Of a stretch of DNA of 64,000 bases, positions 7,652-16,327 are shown piece by piece (the first letter of the stretch is position 1; every line of letters starts with the position of its first letter). The notes below the pieces were generated by a model that saw only the letters and a list, made by a program, of their open reading frames with translations, was not told where the DNA came from and searched no databases. Origin of the DNA: Cyclobacterium marinum DSM 745 (GTDB lineage: Bacteria; Bacteroidota; Bacteroidia; Cytophagales; Cyclobacteriaceae); NCBI RefSeq assembly GCF_000222485.1, contig NC_015914.1, positions 4,818,001 to 4,882,000 on the forward strand. Reading direction: 5' to 3'. Both the position numbers and the translations under genes were made by a program.

Positions 7652-8536
7652 CTAAACATTAATTAATTGAACTTTTTTTAATTTAAAACTTGATTCATTA
7701 AAATTCAATTGGTTTGCAAAGACTAGTATTTCACTACCAACTCGATTTGAGGCTGATTGTGATAAACTATATTTTAATTTCCTTTGTTTTGCGTATAATC
7801 CTATAATAAGGTCATTATTGTCATAAGAAACGAGCCAACTGTGTTTAATTTTATGAACTTGTTTAGCAAGATTCTCGTGGTCTTTCTTCTTAAAGTAGTT
7901 CATGTACAAATCAGCGCCCTTATGCACATATGGCGGATCTAAATATATAAATAGGTTGCGTGGTTGTTGATTTAATTGACGAATAAAGTCTATTCCATCA
8001 AGATTTGATAGTATGATTCTATTTTTAAATTTTTCAATCCTTTCAATTCTTTTTATGAGGTCTGGTTTGTTAAATCTCGCCGTCATTTTATACTTCCCTT
8101 TTTGCTGTAAGCCACCTATTGGGCCTCCTTTAATAACTCCTGAGATATTTGTTCGATTTAGGTAAAAAACAGCCTGACCTAGTTCGAATTGGCTATAATT
8201 TTCAGAATTTTTCAGAATTTCTTTATAATAATGCCAATTTTCAATGTTGATTTTGACTTCTTCTAGCCAATCACAATAACGGCTATTTGAATCTAAAATA
8301 GATTTCCAGAAGGAATAAATCGAATAGTCAAAATCATTTATATTTATTTTGTTAACATATTCGTTAAATAGTAACTTGAGTGCGAGCCCGGCCCCACCTG
8401 CATATGGTTCAGCATAGTCAGTACCAATTAAATTATTTTCATAAAAAAGGTTTGAGATAAAAGGGAAAATGCAAGCTTTTCCTCCAGGATATCGGAGAGG
8501 CGATTCAAATTGGCTATGCTTAACACTATTTTCCAT
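7652..8536 (-). CDS. D12-class N6-adenine DNA methyltransferase (Dam-type)
   Basis: A 294-residue Dam-type enzyme that would methylate adenine N6 using S-adenosylmethionine. Motifs in order: SPLRYPGGKACIFPFI at about 13-28 (the RYPGGK entry typical of D12 enzymes), DYAEPYAGGAGLALKLL (SAM-binding motif I, E-P-Y-x-G-G/A), FYLNRTNISG, and FIYLDPPYVHKG carrying the catalytic DPPY. Its ATG overlaps the end of the ParB-like gene by 11 bp, so the two are surely co-transcribed and probably translationally coupled. No restriction endonuclease is visible beside it. An orphan, phage-derived or defence-linked methyltransferase are all possible; the recognition site cannot be predicted. Confidence 0.88.
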   Translation of the reverse strand: MENSVKHSQFESPLRYPGGKACIFPFISNLFYENNLIGTDYAEPYAGGAGLALKLLFNEYVNKININDFDYSIYSFWKSILDSNSRYCDWLEEVKINIENWHYYKEILKNSENYSQFELGQAVFYLNRTNISGVIKGGPIGGLQQKGKYKMTARFNKPDLIKRIERIEKFKNRIILSNLDGIDFIRQLNQQPRNLFIYLDPPYVHKGADLYMNYFKKKDHENLAKQVHKIKHSWLVSYDNNDLIIGLYAKQRKLKYSLSQSASNRVGSEILVFANQLNFNESSFKLKKVQLINV

Positions 8537-9755
8537 GAGTTCTTGTTAAAATTTCGCCAAGTATAATTGAAATAGCTATAGTTTGAGCTAAATTATTACT
8601 TGCTTGGTAGTTGTGAGCACCAGTGTGAAGAAGTTGAATTATTGTGTTTTCAGAAACATTTTGTGTAGAAAGGGTAGTTTTTGCATCCCTATCTAAGTTA
8701 TGTTTAGCTTTTATAAAATTTGATTTTATAAACTTGTCCAGTGGTGTTGAATTTTCATTGGCAGCTGTTTCACAGAGCAGACGTAACGACATTCTTATCA
8801 AGCTGGGGAAATATTGGCTGAAAGTGTCTTTTTTTTGTTGATAAAAACTGTACAAATCAACTATGTCTCGATAGAGATCACTCACTTGTCCTGCTTTGAG
8901 GTAAAGTTTTCCATTAAATATTTCTGGATCAGTCTTTTTTGTTCTTGGAGCTTGTTTTTTTCTTGGTGTTAATGGGGTTTCTTTTGTTTCTAATTTTATT
9001 TTAGATAACGGCTTTAGTTTATTATCCTCAATTAATTTTCGATTTAGTTTATCAAGAACATCAATGATCTTACCTCGATTCTTCCTAGTCGTTATTTGCT
9101 TTGAAGCGACTTTATTTGAAATGTCATCTAAAATTGTTTTCGCTTCTGAAATAGTGTGTTTGCTTTCAAACTCTTCCTCATTAAATCCAAATCCCATTTC
9201 TTTGAGTTTTTCATTTGTAAAAATCTCATTTTTAACAAATACCTGGTTAAGGTGAGGGTTATTTGAAATTATTCCTGTTGCTTCTTCTATTTTTAAAAAT
9301 GTACTTTTAGGAACATTCATGTACTTGTTTACGAATATGTCTCTATCTAATGGTGACCATGAACCGGAATCACCGTGCTTTCTAAAAACGTTTTTAATAG
9401 CAATATCTTTGGTGCACACATTACAAGGAATTATTTTTGGAATGTGGGGTAGTTTATTCTTGTCAAAACCTTCAACTTTTACTAAATCATGTTTTAATTT
9501 AGCTAAAATCATTCTTCTATTTCCATCATAAACAATTGGCGTTTTTCCGTGATACACAACTGTTGGTAATTCGCTGAAATCATAATAATCTCTCATTTCT
9601 TTAGCAAGCTTCATAAGATTCCACTTGCCATCATCATCAATCAACGCTTTATTGGTTACATCTTGGTCGCTTCCTTTAGGATCAATAGGATCTCTTGGGT
9701 TTTCTGTCCATAAGACCAAATCGTCAATTTTTATTTCTTCAATTTTTTGACTCAT
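8526..9755 (-). CDS. ParB/sulfiredoxin-fold protein coupled to the methyltransferase
   Basis: A 409-residue protein. The N-terminus fits the ParB N-domain: IKIDDLVLWTENPRDP (the N-P-R of box I) at about 8-23 and VVYHGKTPIVYDGNRRMILA near 77-96, where D-G-N-R-R is the variant of the G-E-R-R/G-N-R-R nucleotide-binding motif. A Lys/Arg-rich central linker (PRKKQAPRTKK) and a helical C-terminal domain follow. It does not look like a chromosomal ParB: there is no ParA, no parS-like site noticed, and no clear central HTH. ParB-fold proteins paired with DNA methyltransferases occur on phages and mobile elements. The 11-bp overlap with the downstream methyltransferase argues for a joint task. Function unproven. 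Confidence 0.7.
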   Translation of the reverse strand: MSQKIEEIKIDDLVLWTENPRDPIDPKGSDQDVTNKALIDDDGKWNLMKLAKEMRDYYDFSELPTVVYHGKTPIVYDGNRRMILAKLKHDLVKVEGFDKNKLPHIPKIIPCNVCTKDIAIKNVFRKHGDSGSWSPLDRDIFVNKYMNVPKSTFLKIEEATGIISNNPHLNQVFVKNEIFTNEKLKEMGFGFNEEEFESKHTISEAKTILDDISNKVASKQITTRKNRGKIIDVLDKLNRKLIEDNKLKPLSKIKLETKETPLTPRKKQAPRTKKTDPEIFNGKLYLKAGQVSDLYRDIVDLYSFYQQKKDTFSQYFPSLIRMSLRLLCETAANENSTPLDKFIKSNFIKAKHNLDRDAKTTLSTQNVSENTIIQLLHTGAHNYQASNNLAQTIAISIILGEILTRTHGK

Positions 9756-10128
9756 GTGTTATTTTGGTTTTATTTATACTGCACTGACCAAAACATAATT
9801 GTAGCCAGTATTTCATGATTTTTTTATCCCTAAATCTAGAAGAATGATGCTAAAATTTAAATCTTTTTTTAAATCACCAATTTTAATTGACCGTAATTCA
9901 TGGAAAATAATAATAATTGACTATTAATACGGTTAAATGGTTGAAAAGTCGTGCACCTTGATAACAATTTAATTTTTCGAATATAAGTATCCTAATCAAT
10001 ATTTTCACTATTGATTTAGTGGATTGTTATTTTTTTTATGTAAATGGAGATAATTTATTAATAAAAAAAATGTTCAAACTCACCACTACCAACTCTGTAA
10101 ATTTTATATGAAATTGATTTTTAAAATT
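9756..10128. other. AT-rich spacer between the ParB/methylase genes and the sheath gene
   Basis: About 370 bp of very AT-rich sequence between two minus-strand genes. It must hold the promoter of the ParB-methyltransferase operon and the 3' end of the sheath transcript. I see no convincing hairpin terminator, no integrase remnant and no ORF worth calling. It could mark one boundary of the inserted island. Confidence 0.4.
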
Positions 10129-11739
10129 TTACCCATTCTCCATCTTCTGCTCCAAGCTGATTTCGATAAACTCTGCGGGGTGGGTGAGGGCTACTTTTAC
10201 GGATACACGTAAGATATCGTTTAAAATGTCTTCTGCCGTCATGGTGCTGCCCAAGCCTACAGCCACTGAATAGGCATCTGACGGACTTGAACCCATAAGT
10301 GCTCCTTGTTTCCATACATCCGTTAAAAAGTTTGCAATCTCACTTTTAATCGTTGCCCAGGTATTAGCAGTATTGGGTTCATATACATAGACTCGAATAG
10401 CGGATTTAATTGATTGCTCCAAGAAGATGGTTGTTCGCCTTACGTTGACATACCTCCAGTCTTGGGAGTTGCCGTCCATGGTGCGGGCACCCCAGACCAG
10501 AACTCCTTGTCCCGGGAAGGTACGAATAGCATTTATAGCTTTTCCAGACAAAGGCACATTAAGGTCTTCCTGCATTTCAGAGGTAATATGGACCGCGGGA
10601 CCTGTTACACTATTGATGGCTACATTTGCCGGTGCTATCCACACTCCTTGGTTCATGTCCACAGAAGTAAAAATCCCCGCCATGGCAGCAGATGGAGGCA
10701 TTGTATTTACTTTCTTCTGGATTGTTCTAAGCACCAGTTTATACGCCTTACTAATGGATTGAAGGTTGTTATGCGCGTTTTTTTGACGGTCGGCTTTGAT
10801 TTTTAGCTGTTCTTCATTGCTTGATTTGGGGTCTTCCGTTGGAGGAGCATCGGCTCCTTCAGCAGCAGCCTGGCTTGTCAGTTGGGATATCATAAGTAAA
10901 ACTGCTCCTTTTGATTGTTCAGGAACTTGCGAAGCATCTATATTGAGCAAAGTGTCCAGTGTTTTCATGGCATTGCCTGATAGGTTTTCATAGGAGAAAT
11001 CAGCTTCGGAATACAAATTTGTGTGTAACCAGGGGTAATAGGCTGCGGCAAAAGAATAGTAAGCGGATTGCGAAGGGTTCACATTTTCCCTAAAGGCATC
11101 AATGCTCTGAGATGGATTTTTTTCAGGTTCCCAATAGCCCCTGGGAATGTCCAAAATGGCCATACGGTTGCCTATGGACCCACAATGGTTGATCATATGG
11201 GATTGTAATGAATAAGCGTCTTTATACCTGTCTTTCAAAGCCGATTGGCTGTCATCGTATAATTCCACTGCCTCCGGAATAAGGAGTAGGGTAGGGCGCA
11301 CCTCTTTTTCCAGTAGGTCTACTGCCGCTTTTAAGTCCGCTGCCTTGATAGGGTCTTTGTAATCGCCAACACAAACTACATAGCATTCCTCTCCGCCATT
11401 GTTATAGAAAAATTGAAGGGCACTGTGCATTCGGTATTGCGGCCCATTTGCTTTTACCATATAGCTTTCCCCGTCTTCCCCATAGGTAAAATCCGCTGCA
11501 TCGGTTGTGGTCTTTTCAAGGTCAAATTGAGTCACTGGCGGTTTATTGCCGAAAATCGTATAATAATCAGACAGCGAGGTTACCCTGCACGGCTTATTGC
11601 GCAAATCTTCTCCATTGTAGCTTGTATTGTGCGTATAGCCTATAAAAGCCGGAACTGCGGTGGCTACTGGTACTATTGAATTCCCAAAGGAATCTATTTC
11701 CGAGACATAAACGCCTGGGGTTTTTCTTTGATTAGGCAT
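10129..11739 (-). CDS. Contractile tail sheath protein (phage or eCIS type), without other tail genes
   Basis: A 536-residue tail sheath subunit. The N-terminus KTPGVYVSEIDSFGNSIVPV followed by AVPAFIGYT is the classical sheath opening. The C-terminal domain has GQGVLVWGARTMDG, WRYVNVRRTTIFLEQSIK and the NTANTWATIKSEIANFL stretch that build the conserved sheath interface. Length matches extracellular contractile injection system sheaths. In phages and injection systems the sheath contracts around an inner tube and is always encoded with tube, baseplate and usually AAA+ ATPase genes; none of these is present here. The gene starts 20 bp after the stop of a DUF1059 gene, forming a two-gene operon. 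It may be a relic, a domesticated sheath, or part of a dispersed apparatus. The family call is firm; the role is open. Confidence 0.9.
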   Translation of the reverse strand: MPNQRKTPGVYVSEIDSFGNSIVPVATAVPAFIGYTHNTSYNGEDLRNKPCRVTSLSDYYTIFGNKPPVTQFDLEKTTTDAADFTYGEDGESYMVKANGPQYRMHSALQFFYNNGGEECYVVCVGDYKDPIKAADLKAAVDLLEKEVRPTLLLIPEAVELYDDSQSALKDRYKDAYSLQSHMINHCGSIGNRMAILDIPRGYWEPEKNPSQSIDAFRENVNPSQSAYYSFAAAYYPWLHTNLYSEADFSYENLSGNAMKTLDTLLNIDASQVPEQSKGAVLLMISQLTSQAAAEGADAPPTEDPKSSNEEQLKIKADRQKNAHNNLQSISKAYKLVLRTIQKKVNTMPPSAAMAGIFTSVDMNQGVWIAPANVAINSVTGPAVHITSEMQEDLNVPLSGKAINAIRTFPGQGVLVWGARTMDGNSQDWRYVNVRRTTIFLEQSIKSAIRVYVYEPNTANTWATIKSEIANFLTDVWKQGALMGSSPSDAYSVAVGLGSTMTAEDILNDILRVSVKVALTHPAEFIEISLEQKMENG

Positions 11740-11759
11740 GGTTTGTTTTTTAAGCGTAA

Positions 11760-11999
11760 TTATTTATTGTCCGGCAATGCATCAAATTCCCTTTGTTTGT
11801 CATCGAACCATTTTTTCATTTTCTCAGGAGATTGCATCAGTTGCTGCATTTCTTTCATGGCTTTTAAATGATCGGGATCTTTTTTTTGAAACATTTCCAT
11901 GCCATGGTTTTTGCTTAGCTCAGCCATTTCATCGAAGGTATTGGCATGAAAGGCCAGCCCACAGGCTCCCCCCAGTTGTTTACAGGTCATTGTTTTCAT
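11760..11999 (-). CDS. DUF1059 small protein
   Basis: A 79-residue protein that fits DUF1059: MKTMTCKQLGGACGLAFHA with the C-x(6)-C pair (Cys5? and Cys13 region), then DEMAELSKNHGMEMF and a charged tail (MKKWFDDKQREFDALPD). The family is widespread, soluble and of unknown function; the cysteine pair could bind metal or form a disulfide. It is the first gene of an operon with the sheath gene, 20 bp upstream. Array 3 begins about 150 bp upstream of its start, so its promoter lies in that narrow space. Family: confident from the characteristic start and helix. Any link to the sheath is only by position. Confidence 0.78.
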   Translation of the reverse strand: MKTMTCKQLGGACGLAFHANTFDEMAELSKNHGMEMFQKKDPDHLKAMKEMQQLMQSPEKMKKWFDDKQREFDALPDNK

Positions 12000-12148
12000 T
12001 ATAGGATGATTTTATTTTTTTATTAAAAAGGATTGCTGTTCCGTAGGACAGTTCTTTGACCAATTTTATGTTAGTTATTTGTACTTGATTTTTGTAATCC
12101 ACTGTAAAATAACCAATATAAGTAAAATCCTTTGGCTTCGGAAGTCTG

Positions 12149-12663
12149 GCTTCGACAAGCTCAGTCACCGGTGCGTCCCCGGTGGTTGAGCCTGTCGAAA
12201 CCACGTGTCGTAGTTATGTTCTCGTTTTTCGAAACCTATACCTTCGACAAGCTCAGGCGCCGGTTGGGTTTCCGAAAACTATGCCTTCAACAAGCTCAGG
12301 CGCCGGTTGGGTTTTCGAAACCTCTGCCTTCAACAAGGTCGGGTTCCGGTACGTCCCCGGTGGTTGAGCCTGTCGAAACCACGTGTCGTTGTTAAGTTTC
12401 CGTTATCCGATACCTTAGCCTTCGACAAGCTCAGGCGCCGGTTGGGTTTCCGATACCTTAGCCTTCGACAAGCTCAGGCGCCGGTTGGGTTTCCGAAAAC
12501 TATGCCTTCGACAAGGTCGGGTTCCGGTACGTCCCCGGTGGTTGAGCCTGTCGAAACCACGTTTTGTAGTAATGATCTCGTTATCCGAAACCTCTGCCTT
12601 CGACAAGCTCAGGCGCCGGCTGGGTTTCCGAAAACTATGCCTTCGATAGGCTCAGGCGCCGGT
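12149..12663 (+). repeat. Two-module repeat array 3 (178-bp higher-order L-S-S unit)
   Basis: Same modules and orientation as arrays 1 and 2, but arranged as L S S three times: L at 12149, 12327 and 12505; S at 12241, 12284, 12419, 12462, 12597 and a broken final S at 12640. The GGTGGTTGAG cores at 12181, 12359 and 12537 are therefore exactly 178 bp apart (92+43+43). In the second and third units some heads read CCTTAGCCTTCGAC, a variant not seen in arrays 1 and 2. No GIY-YIG gene accompanies this copy. Confidence 0.92.
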
Positions 12664-13053
12664 CGTAGTAATTTTTAATTACGTAATAAATCCCCCTGTT
12701 CCCTCTTTAAAGGGAGAGTACGTTTTTTTTTTTGAATTTCCGAGTGCGTTATTGACTTTTCAATTGGTTAGCCCATTTATAGGGTGCCATCTAAAAATAT
12801 GACTTTAGCCAAAATTTAGATTTTTATTAAATATGCCTTTTACAAGGACATAGGGCTATAGAATTTCAATGCTAATCCTTACCTTAGTCTACTTAATAAC
12901 TAGGCTTGGTTTGAAACCCAGGTTGAATCAAAGTTTGAGGGATACCGTAAAACAGTTATTGATATTTCAATGTAGCATTTCTTGCATAAAAAATAGTGTG
13001 AAATCATTTACCAACATGACAGAAGCATGTTAAAAGGGTTAAAAACAAAACAT
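12664..13053. other. Intergenic upstream of the FAD oxidoreductase
   Basis: Spacer between array 3 and the FAD-dependent oxidoreductase. It contains a T-run (about 12725-12733) and AT-rich stretches that presumably include the promoter of the plus-strand gene. I see no gene and no hairpin of note. The array ends abruptly within it, at a module that breaks off into GTCGTAGTAATT. Confidence 0.4.
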
Positions 13054-14433
13054 ATGAAGCGAAGAAAGATGATTTCCACCATGGGAGCCATTTCCCTTGG
13101 ATTAGCCTCCTCACCACTTTCAAAAGCAGAGGTAGTAAAAAAACCGTATAAAATCACGGAGAAAACTATTGAAACCGATATTTTGATTGTTGGTGGTGGT
13201 ACTGCTGGAGTGGTAGCAGCCATTCAGGCAGGAAGAGCAGGAGCTAAAACAACCCTAGTAGAAAGTGGTAGCCAATTGGGAGGAACAACCACTACCGGAG
13301 GGGTTTCCTTTCCCGGGATTTTCCATGCCTGGGGAAAACAGGTCATCGGAGGCATAGGATGGGAACTGGTGATGGAAGCCGTAAGTCTTAATGATGATAT
13401 CCTACCCAATTTCTCCATTATACCCAATAATACAACCATTCGCCATTGGAGGCATCAGGTAACCGTTAATCCAGCACTCTACGCCTTGATTGCGGAGGAA
13501 AAGTGTGTGGAAGCAGGTGTTAATATTCACTATTACGAAACGCCTACAAGTATCGAATTTAAAGATGGAAAATGGTTTGTGAAAACAGTGGGTAAAGGGC
13601 TTAGCAATGAGATTATATGTGATCAGATCATAGATTGTACCGGTAATGCTACCGCAGCCTCTATAGCAGGTTTTAAGCTTTTGAGAGAAGAAGATACCCA
13701 ACCAGGGTCATTTGTATTCAGAATAGGTGGCTATGATTTGGAAAAGCTGGACCTGTCGAAGATTCCTAAAGAATACCATTCCAGGCTCAAGCAAAACATG
13801 CTTATCAATAGTGATGTGAAAGTGGAATCATCGGTTAATAATTTCCCTCCAACTTCTCCTTATAATTATGTCTACGTACATGGTGCTGACTCCTCTACTT
13901 CGGAGCTACATACAAAGGCCAACCTGGAGGGAAGGGCTTCATTGTTGCAATTGATTAGGAAATTAAGAACATTCCCAGGTTGTGAAAAGATTAAATTATT
14001 GGATGCACGACCTGAGACGGCCATTCGGGAAACTTACCGAATTGACGGACTCTATAAAATTACCCATAATGACTATGTTACAGGGAAAGTATTTGAGGAC
14101 TCCTTGTCCTATTCATTTTATCCAATTGATTTGCATAGAAACGGGAAGTCCATTTACCAGGAATTTCTAAAGGAAGACGTGGTTGCCACAATTCCACTGA
14201 GGGCATTGATACCCAAAAACAGCCAGAATTTCTTGGTGGCCGGACGTTGTCTAAGCAGTGACAGGCTGGCCAATTCCGCACTACGTGTTCAAGCTTCTTG
14301 TATGGGAATGGCGCAGGCCGCAGCGGCCGCAGCAGTATTGGCCATCAAACATAAGGTAACACCAGCAAATGTTCCTCTTCCAGAATTGAAAAATATGCTA
14401 AAGGAACATGGAGGAATAGTACCCAATGCGTAA
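13054..14433 (+). CDS. Exported FAD-dependent oxidoreductase (FAD_oxidored family)
   Basis: A flavoprotein oxidoreductase. The N-terminus MKRRKMISTMGAISLGLASS looks like a Tat-type signal (twin Arg, then a weakly hydrophobic stretch), so export in folded form is likely. The dinucleotide-binding loop follows: DILIVGGGTAGVVAAIQAGRAGA, then VESGSQLGGTTTTGGVSFPG, typical of the FAD_oxidored (Pfam12831) group. A second FAD contact, FLVAGRCLSSDRLANSALR, occurs near the C-terminus, with VQASCMGMAQAAA after it. I chose the ATG at 13054 because it places the twin-arginine motif at the N-terminus; an in-frame ATG at 13027 would add nine residues. The substrate is unknown; relatives in Bacteroidota often sit in carbohydrate-degradation loci. 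The gene is monocistronic. Confidence 0.8.
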   Translation: MKRRKMISTMGAISLGLASSPLSKAEVVKKPYKITEKTIETDILIVGGGTAGVVAAIQAGRAGAKTTLVESGSQLGGTTTTGGVSFPGIFHAWGKQVIGGIGWELVMEAVSLNDDILPNFSIIPNNTTIRHWRHQVTVNPALYALIAEEKCVEAGVNIHYYETPTSIEFKDGKWFVKTVGKGLSNEIICDQIIDCTGNATAASIAGFKLLREEDTQPGSFVFRIGGYDLEKLDLSKIPKEYHSRLKQNMLINSDVKVESSVNNFPPTSPYNYVYVHGADSSTSELHTKANLEGRASLLQLIRKLRTFPGCEKIKLLDARPETAIRETYRIDGLYKITHNDYVTGKVFEDSLSYSFYPIDLHRNGKSIYQEFLKEDVVATIPLRALIPKNSQNFLVAGRCLSSDRLANSALRVQASCMGMAQAAAAAAVLAIKHKVTPANVPLPELKNMLKEHGGIVPNA

Positions 14434-14924
14434 GTTGTTCATTCAACCCGGACTTTAAGATCTAGGAAAAAAGTATGGTGAGACCGTTAATTTTGGGACT
14501 GTTACGAATTTCTAATTTATTTCGGCCTTATGGAAATTAGTAAAATGGATTACTCAATGGCGTTAAAAACAAAAAACTGTTTGAGGCCTTCTCGGCCGAG
14601 TGTTTTTTGTTTAGGCAGGGAGTGATTCATTTTGCGTTAAGATTTACATACAGCCTTGATCTTTTTGATTCGTTTTTGGATCAAGGCCTGCCCTGATTTG
14701 TCTATCCTCAGGGCCAAAAATGAATAGGTAGAAATTTGGATAACCATTAGCGAAAGTCTTCAATAAATAAAAGAGGTAAACTATTCCTGTAATTATAAGA
14801 TTTAGAAGGAATTAAAAAATAGGGTTTCTTGATATTTCTCTACCTGTCTGATTTTTTTTTAGGGAAATGATTTCATTACGCAATAGAAGGTCTATTGCAT
14901 ATTTCTGGTTCAAAAAATAAATAG
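14434..14924. other. Intergenic with two stable hairpins
   Basis: No gene seen. Two hairpins stand out: AAACAAAAAACT (14567-14578) against AGTGTTTTTTGTTT (14599-14612) with one bulge, and GCCTTGATC (14653-14661) against GATCAAGGC (14679-14687), perfect. The first has a T-rich right arm and could end the oxidoreductase transcript, although it lies 130 bp beyond the stop. The block from 14540 to 14720 looks like a conserved structured repeat more than random spacer. The rest is AT-rich. Confidence 0.5.
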
Positions 14925-16034
14925 ATGATCAATTGGATCAAAGGCTTATTGGTTGGTGCATTATTGCTCCCATTTTCTTTTGAAAATGGAGAGGACATTC
15001 GATATTTTCAACAATCCACTATACCGCTAACTGATTCCTCTGAGGTGATTGTAACTACTATTTATGATTCTTTATCAAGTCAGGATATTTACCAGGTGAA
15101 AACATCAACGGGTACTCCTGTACATTATTATATAGTATTTCAGGAAGGGGTATGTTTTGAAAATGAGTGCCGACCGCTGAATATACTGATCTACTGGAAC
15201 ATTACCGGTAGGTACCTGGGCTTTGAACTGGTGGATGGAGAATTCTTGAGTAAATTTGACCATGAACCCTTTTCTCAAGAAGAGTACGAGGAACTGGATC
15301 AGTTGTTGGCTGATCCATTCCTACCTTTGGGCAATTATACTTTTGAGGAGTTGGTCAAAAGGCCGGATACAATCAGCCAATCCATGGATGGCGTTTCGGG
15401 CGCCACAATGAAAGACGTGTTGGAATACATTGTGCCCGGAGCTGCTTATACTACACATAAGCTGTGGAATCTGATCCATGGTCCCATTCAACAAGAAGTG
15501 ATTCGCCGGACAGAGCAGCAGCTCAATTCCTCATTGTTTAATAAAATCCTGCAGAGCAAAGATCAAAGTGACCAAACCTGGGCTTTGGAAAGGATCGCTC
15601 AGCTTTCTGATTTGGATGATTCTGTGATTGAATCCATGGTGAGGATACTTCTTGAGGGGGAGCATTTTCAATCCTACCTGCTTTTGAAATCACTTTCATC
15701 AAAGCAACTCGAATCAGAGCATTTGCAGCTTGATCTTTTCAGTCTTATAGGCAAGGTGGATTATAGCATTGAAAACATGATTTTTGATAAATTGGTTGAT
15801 GCCCCTCATTTACATCCATCTGTTGTGCATGCTTCAATTCCTATCCTTGAAGAATTGAGCGGGCCACAGCTTGGTAAGTTGTTAAAGCTTTTTTCGCATC
15901 ATAAAGTAAAAAATCTTGAGTTTAATCAGGCACTAAAGCAGATGGTACCCCATGATAACAGTTTTGTGGAGCGTCAGCTGTTGCAGTTTCTAGAAAATCA
16001 AAGCCAAAGCACAGACTCTTCAGGGGATTTGTAA
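14925..16034 (+). CDS. Exported hypothetical protein with FMN_bind-like SGAT motif and helical-repeat C-terminus
   Basis: A 369-residue protein with an N-terminal signal or anchor (MINWIKGLLVGALLLPF). The first 190 residues contain a close cysteine pair (Cys77 and Cys82 in CFENEC) and DGVSGATMKD at 155-164, followed by YTTHKLWNLIHG. The D-x-x-S-G-A-T motif is where FMN is attached covalently to Thr in NqrC/RnfG-type FMN_bind domains, so Thr161 is the candidate site. The C-terminal half (200-360) is all helical, resembling HEAT-like repeats, and ends in a Ser/Gln-rich tail. I do not know a named family with this architecture. It is isolated, with no Nqr/Rnf or ApbE gene nearby. FMN binding is inference. 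Confidence 0.6.
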   Translation: MINWIKGLLVGALLLPFSFENGEDIRYFQQSTIPLTDSSEVIVTTIYDSLSSQDIYQVKTSTGTPVHYYIVFQEGVCFENECRPLNILIYWNITGRYLGFELVDGEFLSKFDHEPFSQEEYEELDQLLADPFLPLGNYTFEELVKRPDTISQSMDGVSGATMKDVLEYIVPGAAYTTHKLWNLIHGPIQQEVIRRTEQQLNSSLFNKILQSKDQSDQTWALERIAQLSDLDDSVIESMVRILLEGEHFQSYLLLKSLSSKQLESEHLQLDLFSLIGKVDYSIENMIFDKLVDAPHLHPSVVHASIPILEELSGPQLGKLLKLFSHHKVKNLEFNQALKQMVPHDNSFVERQLLQFLENQSQSTDSSGDL

Positions 16035-16260
16035 GTTTAGTGTTGACCTACATCTGATTTGCACCTGGTCAAAATTTAGCGTTGCATAACTTAGACCTAC
16101 CATAAAGAAAGTTTTCAACTTTCGTTAAAAGTCTCTTCTTCAGTATGGAATTTGAATCAATGGCTTGGGCAGACTTAGGGATTGGATCCTGTTAAGCCAA
16201 AGCCACAAAGCTGGGTAATTTCATTATTTAGTCTCTTAAAGCGTTTCGGTTAGTATGATT

Positions 16261-16293
16261 TTGTCAGCATTGTTGCAGAAAAGGTGCAACAAT
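16261..16293. repeat. Dispersed CAGCATTGT hairpin, copy A
   Basis: TTGTCAGCATTGTTGCA followed after 7 nt by TGCAACAAT: a perfect 9-bp stem (ATTGTTGCA/TGCAACAAT). The left side shares TTGTCAGCATTGT with the hairpins at 28692 and 48393, but the outer right arm has decayed. Confidence 0.6.
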
Positions 16294-16327
16294 ACCGCCA
16301 AAATCAAGTTCGTTCAGATTTCCTTTA

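Noticed and set aside
8526..9755. Chromosome-partitioning ParB
   Set aside because: No ParA, no parS-like site noticed, and it is coupled to a methyltransferase; only the N-terminal fold resembles ParB.
1379..12663. CRISPR array interpretation of the three repeat arrays
   Set aside because: There are no unique spacers: everything between repeated cores is itself repeated (S and L modules), no cas genes are present, and module sizes do not fit repeat-spacer units.
12132..12678. Open frames across array 3
   Set aside because: Same reason as arrays 1 and 2; they follow the repeat and have no gene-like features.
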